From contig JADFUC010000964.1 of assembly GCA_019722365.1 (NCBI GenBank), positions 248,001 to 312,000 on the forward strand: a DNA stretch of 64,000 bases, given 5' to 3'. The DNA comes from Lithospermum erythrorhizon. Its lineage: Eukaryota > Streptophyta > Magnoliopsida > Boraginales > Boraginaceae. Below the pieces are notes generated by a model. That model had not been told where the DNA came from and made no database searches. It saw only the letters and a program-made list of their open reading frames with translations. Both the position numbers and the translations under genes were made by a program. Positions 60,214-64,000 of the stretch are shown piece after piece (position 1 is the first letter of the stretch; the number at the start of each line of letters is the position of its first letter).

Positions 60214-60371
60214 CTAAAAGCACACCGAAACAGTGTTAAGAGGGGATAAAAGAACTATTTTTTGGCCCTCCCCTCCCCCCAAAGTATAGGAGTTGAGGAA
60301 GTTTCACAAGGCAAATTAGTCATTTTGTATATTCGCTTTTTTTTTTGGGGGCTGTTTCGGTGTACTTTTAG
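60214..60371. repeat. 158-bp inverted repeat
   Basis: CTAAAAGCACACCGAAACAG at 60214-60233 is the reverse complement, bar one base, of CTGTTTCGGTGTACTTTTAG at 60352-60371. The middle contains a C-rich run (CCCTCCCCTCCCCCC) on one side and T/G runs on the other. It could be a MITE or two facing transposon ends. Confidence 0.75.
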
Positions 60372-61409
60372 TCAGACTCATTTTCAATCTCTACATCATC
60401 CATTCCCTTAATCTTTATAATATTTTATCCTTTGTTCTTTCATTTTCTTATCTTTTTTTGCCTCTTTAATCTTGTTTTCGTATGTTATAACAATATTTTG
60501 TTCATATCTTCAAATAATATGAACATCAACACCAATAATTTTTTTTAAACTTTGTGTCAAAATAAATGAGTCTTACAAATAGGGATGGAGGGAGTATATA
60601 TCTTTTCTCATACATAATTTCAACACATTTAATAAAATTAAACAACTTAAAAGAAAAATAAATGTAAATAGTTTTAAAAAACTATGATTTCCATTAATGT
60701 TATAAAATTTCATATATTAAGAAATAAAATAATCATGATTTGCATATGAAAGAGGGTGTTGCAAATTTTCATTTGATTACAATATAATTGGAAAGAGACC
60801 AAATCGACTAATTTTCAAAGAGATTTAAATTACACTAAAAAAATGAAAGAGGATGAATTAAAATGTTGGTAATTCATGAAGGAGGAGGTGAAATAATGTA
60901 CTAGAGTATGTAGAATGAAAAGGTAGTGGACTATTACAATTGACAATATCAAAATCAAAAGTAGTAATAAAAGAGAGAATGGCGACCTGCAAAACCAATT
61001 ATAGTGGTTTGCTTTCCATCTTATGTCTGATATATGTTAAACCTGGTTATGTAATTTATGAAAATTATTTACAGGTAAACCTTTGAATATTCATCGAATA
61101 TGGCCAAACAGAGTTCTCTGTTTTGCAGCTGCTAGCATCCATTTGATTTCATTGCTTAATCAGGGTTTTCTTCAATATGATCCAAATCAGTTTTCAAATT
61201 AATTTGGAACAATTCGACATAAATCATGGTAAATATTATCGACAACATTTGCTCCCACCAGCTTTTGATGAACACTTGTTAAATTAGCCTTATAAAACAA
61301 TAACATGTGTATTATCTTCCTTATCCATGTCATAAGAACAAAACTACTCTCTTGTTAATTTTTTTTAAAATCGTATATTCTAAAAGTGAAATTACATATT
61401 CAGGTTCTC

Positions 61410-61439
61410 GCCCGTCATTTGACGGGCACCGCTTACTAG
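61410..61439 (+). mobile_element. Helitron 3' terminus
   Basis: A 7-bp perfect stem GCCCGTC-ATTT-GACGGGC (61410-61427) is followed after eight bases by CTAG (61436-61439) and then T. A GC-rich hairpin about 10 nt before CTRR with insertion at a T is the hallmark of Helitron 3' ends. The 5' TC end and the extent of the element were not identified, and no Rep/helicase is seen, so it is probably non-autonomous. Confidence 0.7.
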
Positions 61440-61508
61440 TTAATAGTAACAACAATGTTTATTCTCAACATTGACAATTGTTTTCCTCAAATCCAAAGCT
61501 AATTTTAT

Positions 61509-61696
61509 CTTTGAAAGCTATACGATTTATATCTGATTCTTTTTGCATACAATTTCATTAAGGTAGATTTTTTTGAGATATGTGTACAATAAGCCGATGC
61601 TCTGGATATAAATAAAAATGAAGTGAGGATGGTTATGGACACAGAAAACTAATTGTATGCAAAAAGAAACAGATATAAATCGTATAGCTTTCAAAG
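61509..61696. mobile_element. Foldback/MITE with 46-bp inverted repeats
   Basis: The left arm (61509-61554) starts CTTTGAAAGCTATACGATTT and the right arm (61651-61696) is its reverse complement with only one or two differences, ending AAATCGTATAGCTTTCAAAG. The centre is about 96 bp. CTAATT occurs on both outer sides (near 61500 and 61698) but not exactly abutting. The high arm identity suggests a recent insertion. Confidence 0.8.
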
Positions 61697-64000
61697 AACT
61701 AATTGGGGTCGTCATGTGATACTCTTGATTTAGGGGTCCGGATTATATTCACATTATTCGATTTTTTATACCCCTCATTTCTAATTGATTGTCAAAACAT
61801 TTTATTCATCATTTTTTCAAGTTCATTTTAACAATTCACGAGTAATTGAACATTGCAAATATTGTGACTCCACATGAATAATGGGCCGTAGATAGTGATG
61901 TTAGTGGGGGCTCCATCCGAAAACGAAACAATCGGGTTCCAGTTCTTTTTTTGGTCCGAGAATCGAATGAATCCGGACGTAAGATCCGATAAGGGGATAT
62001 AAATTGAAAAATCCCGTCCTTTACCCTAACATTTGCGCCCGCATCTATCAACCTCCCCTTTCCTAGCTCCATTTGGTAATTTTATTCAAAAAGATTTTAT
62101 GATGCAATGAATTCTAGGCGAACACTTTTATATATTTATTTCAAATTTAATTTGGTTTTTGTGGATTTTCAATTTTATGGATTTCATTTTACCTCTTTTA
62201 TTTTCTCCAACAAAGATAAACATGAAAGTTTCATACACATTGTTTGAAATAATCCGACCCGGTTTAATTAATTAAAAATCGAGTAGTTGGTAATTCGACG
62301 TAATATAATAAAAATGGGATACGGGAACGCAATTGTTATCAAATAGCTTAACTTAGATTATGTGGTAAAATTTAATTGGAAAGTTGATTACAATTTTACG
62401 TGGTTTAAGAGAATTATGTTCAAGTAACTAGCCGAACGAGAGGCATTTTTATTAATATATTAATTATAAGACAAAAATAAAAACCAAACCTAACCCAAAA
62501 CCACGCTTCTTTTTTTTTCTTATCAAAGAACTCAAAATGTTTCTTTTACTCCCACTTTGATCATCATCCTTTGCTCTAAAATTCCAGAAAAATATACCAA
62601 TCTTCTCCTCTCGTCTTCCCCGTCGTTTTAAGGTATGAAAGTCTTCATCTTTTTAAGTTTTTGAGAATTTCAAAAATTAGGATTTAAGAATTTCGAATTT
62701 AATAATTAAAAAATTTGTTAAATTATGATCTTTGGCTCCTAGATTGGTGGTTGTCAATGGAAAGAATTGAATTGTTGTTAATTTTAACAATTTATTTTGA
62801 AATTTTATATAATTAATTAAAGATTCGATTTTTATGTTAGATATGTTTAGATTTGAGATGTTTATGATTATAGATATAATAATAGAGTTTTTCCGTAAGA
62901 ATATATTCACGAAAATAGTTATTTTCGGATTTTAATTAATTTTGTTATAATTTCGATTTTTGGTAGAAAATAGAAATAAATTATAATTTTGACTTTTAAA
63001 ATAAAATCATATTTTTATTGTGTTTATTACTGGATTCCAACCAAATATATAATAATAATCTTGGAATTTTTGGGAAATGTTTACTATTTTTTTTTATTTA
63101 TTAACTAGAATGAAAGATTTTAATAAAAAGGTGAAATTTTTATGATTGTAAATTAGAACTGAATTTTTATATTTTATATGGGGTATGGTTGATTGAAATC
63201 AAATATTAGAATTTTGGACATCGTTTGTTTATTTTGAATTATTGATGAGTAAATGACTAGTTTTGGGGTTAATTGAAATAAATCAGATTTTTATACATAA
63301 AAATATAAACTGACATTTTTATTAAACTATAGTACATTTTACCTATGATAAAAATATTAGAATTTTCTGGACCTATTATGATATTTACTTGATTTTTTAT
63401 AAAGATTTGGCGATTCCCTTTAAATAGCTTAATCACCGATACCACCTTAATAATTACCAACATACATTTAAGTAAGTGAACACCTAAGTTGATTAAATAG
63501 ATGCGAATATAATTAAGGTATGACTCTAAAGTATTGATGGAAAAATGTAATTCATTATATTATTTTGGTGAAATGACTGGACCCGAGCATTGCTGAAAAT
63601 GAAACAGAAGCTATGCTAAATGGGTACTAGCAATGTGTGATTTATCTCCTTGCAAGTCGGGTTCTTTACATTTGCATGTTGCCCGGATTGTAGATGCTTG
63701 TTATATGTTTTATCGCTTTTATTTGTGTAAAATATGCTAGTAGTTATTATTTATTAAATTATCGTAGACGACATCATGTTAAGGACTAATATATTGTGTT
63801 GGATGATAATCGTGGACGACTTGAAAATGTTCGATTATAACATGTAAGACCGTAAACATGACTCGTGATTTATTGTCAGGAGACGCGGCTGCGGTTAATT
63901 GCATACGCTAAACTCGCTATTGAACTTTCACGGAGTCATGTGCGGTCTCATGTAAGCTGGTCTTGGAATCGTGTTAGGGCCGAAATGTAGTCAAGACAGT
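61697..64000. other. Right end of window, no recognised gene
   Basis: A patch at 61850-62080 with GGGTTCCAG, GGTCCGAGAATCG and AAAATCCCGTCC resembles subterminal parts of non-autonomous DNA elements. At 62560-62635 a pyrimidine-rich run ending TTTTAAG|GTATGAAAG could be a non-coding first exon and donor of a plus-strand gene beyond the window, with AT-rich intron following. From about 63590 the base composition changes and GCGG/GTCATG-type words appear; this may be LTR-derived. None of these readings is firm. Confidence 0.3.

Larger units (their letters stand above)
59201..61508. other. Intergenic region with small DNA-element remnants
   Basis: No gene is recognised. It holds an inverted repeat at 60214-60371, a Stowaway-like right end near 60571-60592 (AATAGGGATGGAGGGAGTA) and the Helitron-type terminus at 61410-61439. 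Confidence 0.5.

Overview
This window is plant nuclear DNA. The protein-coding genes have many short exons with GT-AG introns, the intergenic DNA is AT-rich, and the recognisable families are plant ones (STOP1, PSK SIMULATOR, plastid DHDPS, group C MAPKK, GT47, F-box-FBA). Stowaway MITEs, tRNA-derived SINEs, copia and gypsy fragments and a Helitron end are scattered between and inside genes. A eudicot is clear. An asterid is suggested by TS-like SINEs, but that is an inference. There is no prokaryotic, viral or CRISPR signal. All exon coordinates were assembled by eye by joining conserved protein segments at splice sites that keep the frame; none is backed by transcripts.

Left arm (1-22 kb): STOP1 (+, zinc-finger regulator of acid/aluminium tolerance), TMEM18 (-), anthranilate synthase beta subunit (-), a 7 kb gene-free AT-rich stretch and PSI1-like (-, 12 coding exons). 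STOP1, TMEM18 and PSI1 are also neighbours on Arabidopsis chromosome 1 (At1g34370, At1g34350, At1g34320 from memory), so this arm looks like an ancestral block. The gene-free stretch holds a striking higher-order array of about 95-bp units in four clusters (10.64-13.22 kb) and a complete 260-bp Stowaway MITE.

Middle (22-45 kb): an intronless MKK4/5-type MAP kinase kinase (-), plastid dihydrodipicolinate synthase DHDPS (+) and a GDSL-type esterase/lipase (-) whose block I reads GSSL. Two related terminal-repeat elements without recognisable pol genes (29.1-31.9 and 41.9-43.0 kb) lie between them.

Right arm (45-64 kb): a conserved 95-aa plant protein of unknown function (-) with a long leader intron, a GT47 exostosin-like glycosyltransferase (+), and an F-box-FBA gene (+) whose start codon lies 8 bp after what looks like the outer end of a gypsy LTR. 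Next come a 51-bp minisatellite, a decayed antisense copia fragment, and a GRWD1-like WD40 gene that keeps its introns and intact 3' exons but is damaged at its 5' end, so it is called a pseudogene. The last 4.8 kb has no recognised gene but contains a Helitron 3' end and inverted-repeat elements.

The genes do not form one pathway. Two encode plastid amino-acid enzymes (tryptophan branch: ASB; lysine branch: DHDPS). STOP1, MKK4/5, PSI1 and the F-box protein are regulatory or signalling proteins. I found no convincing new biological system; the most unusual features are structural (repeat arrays, exon-edge duplications, repeats at splice junctions).
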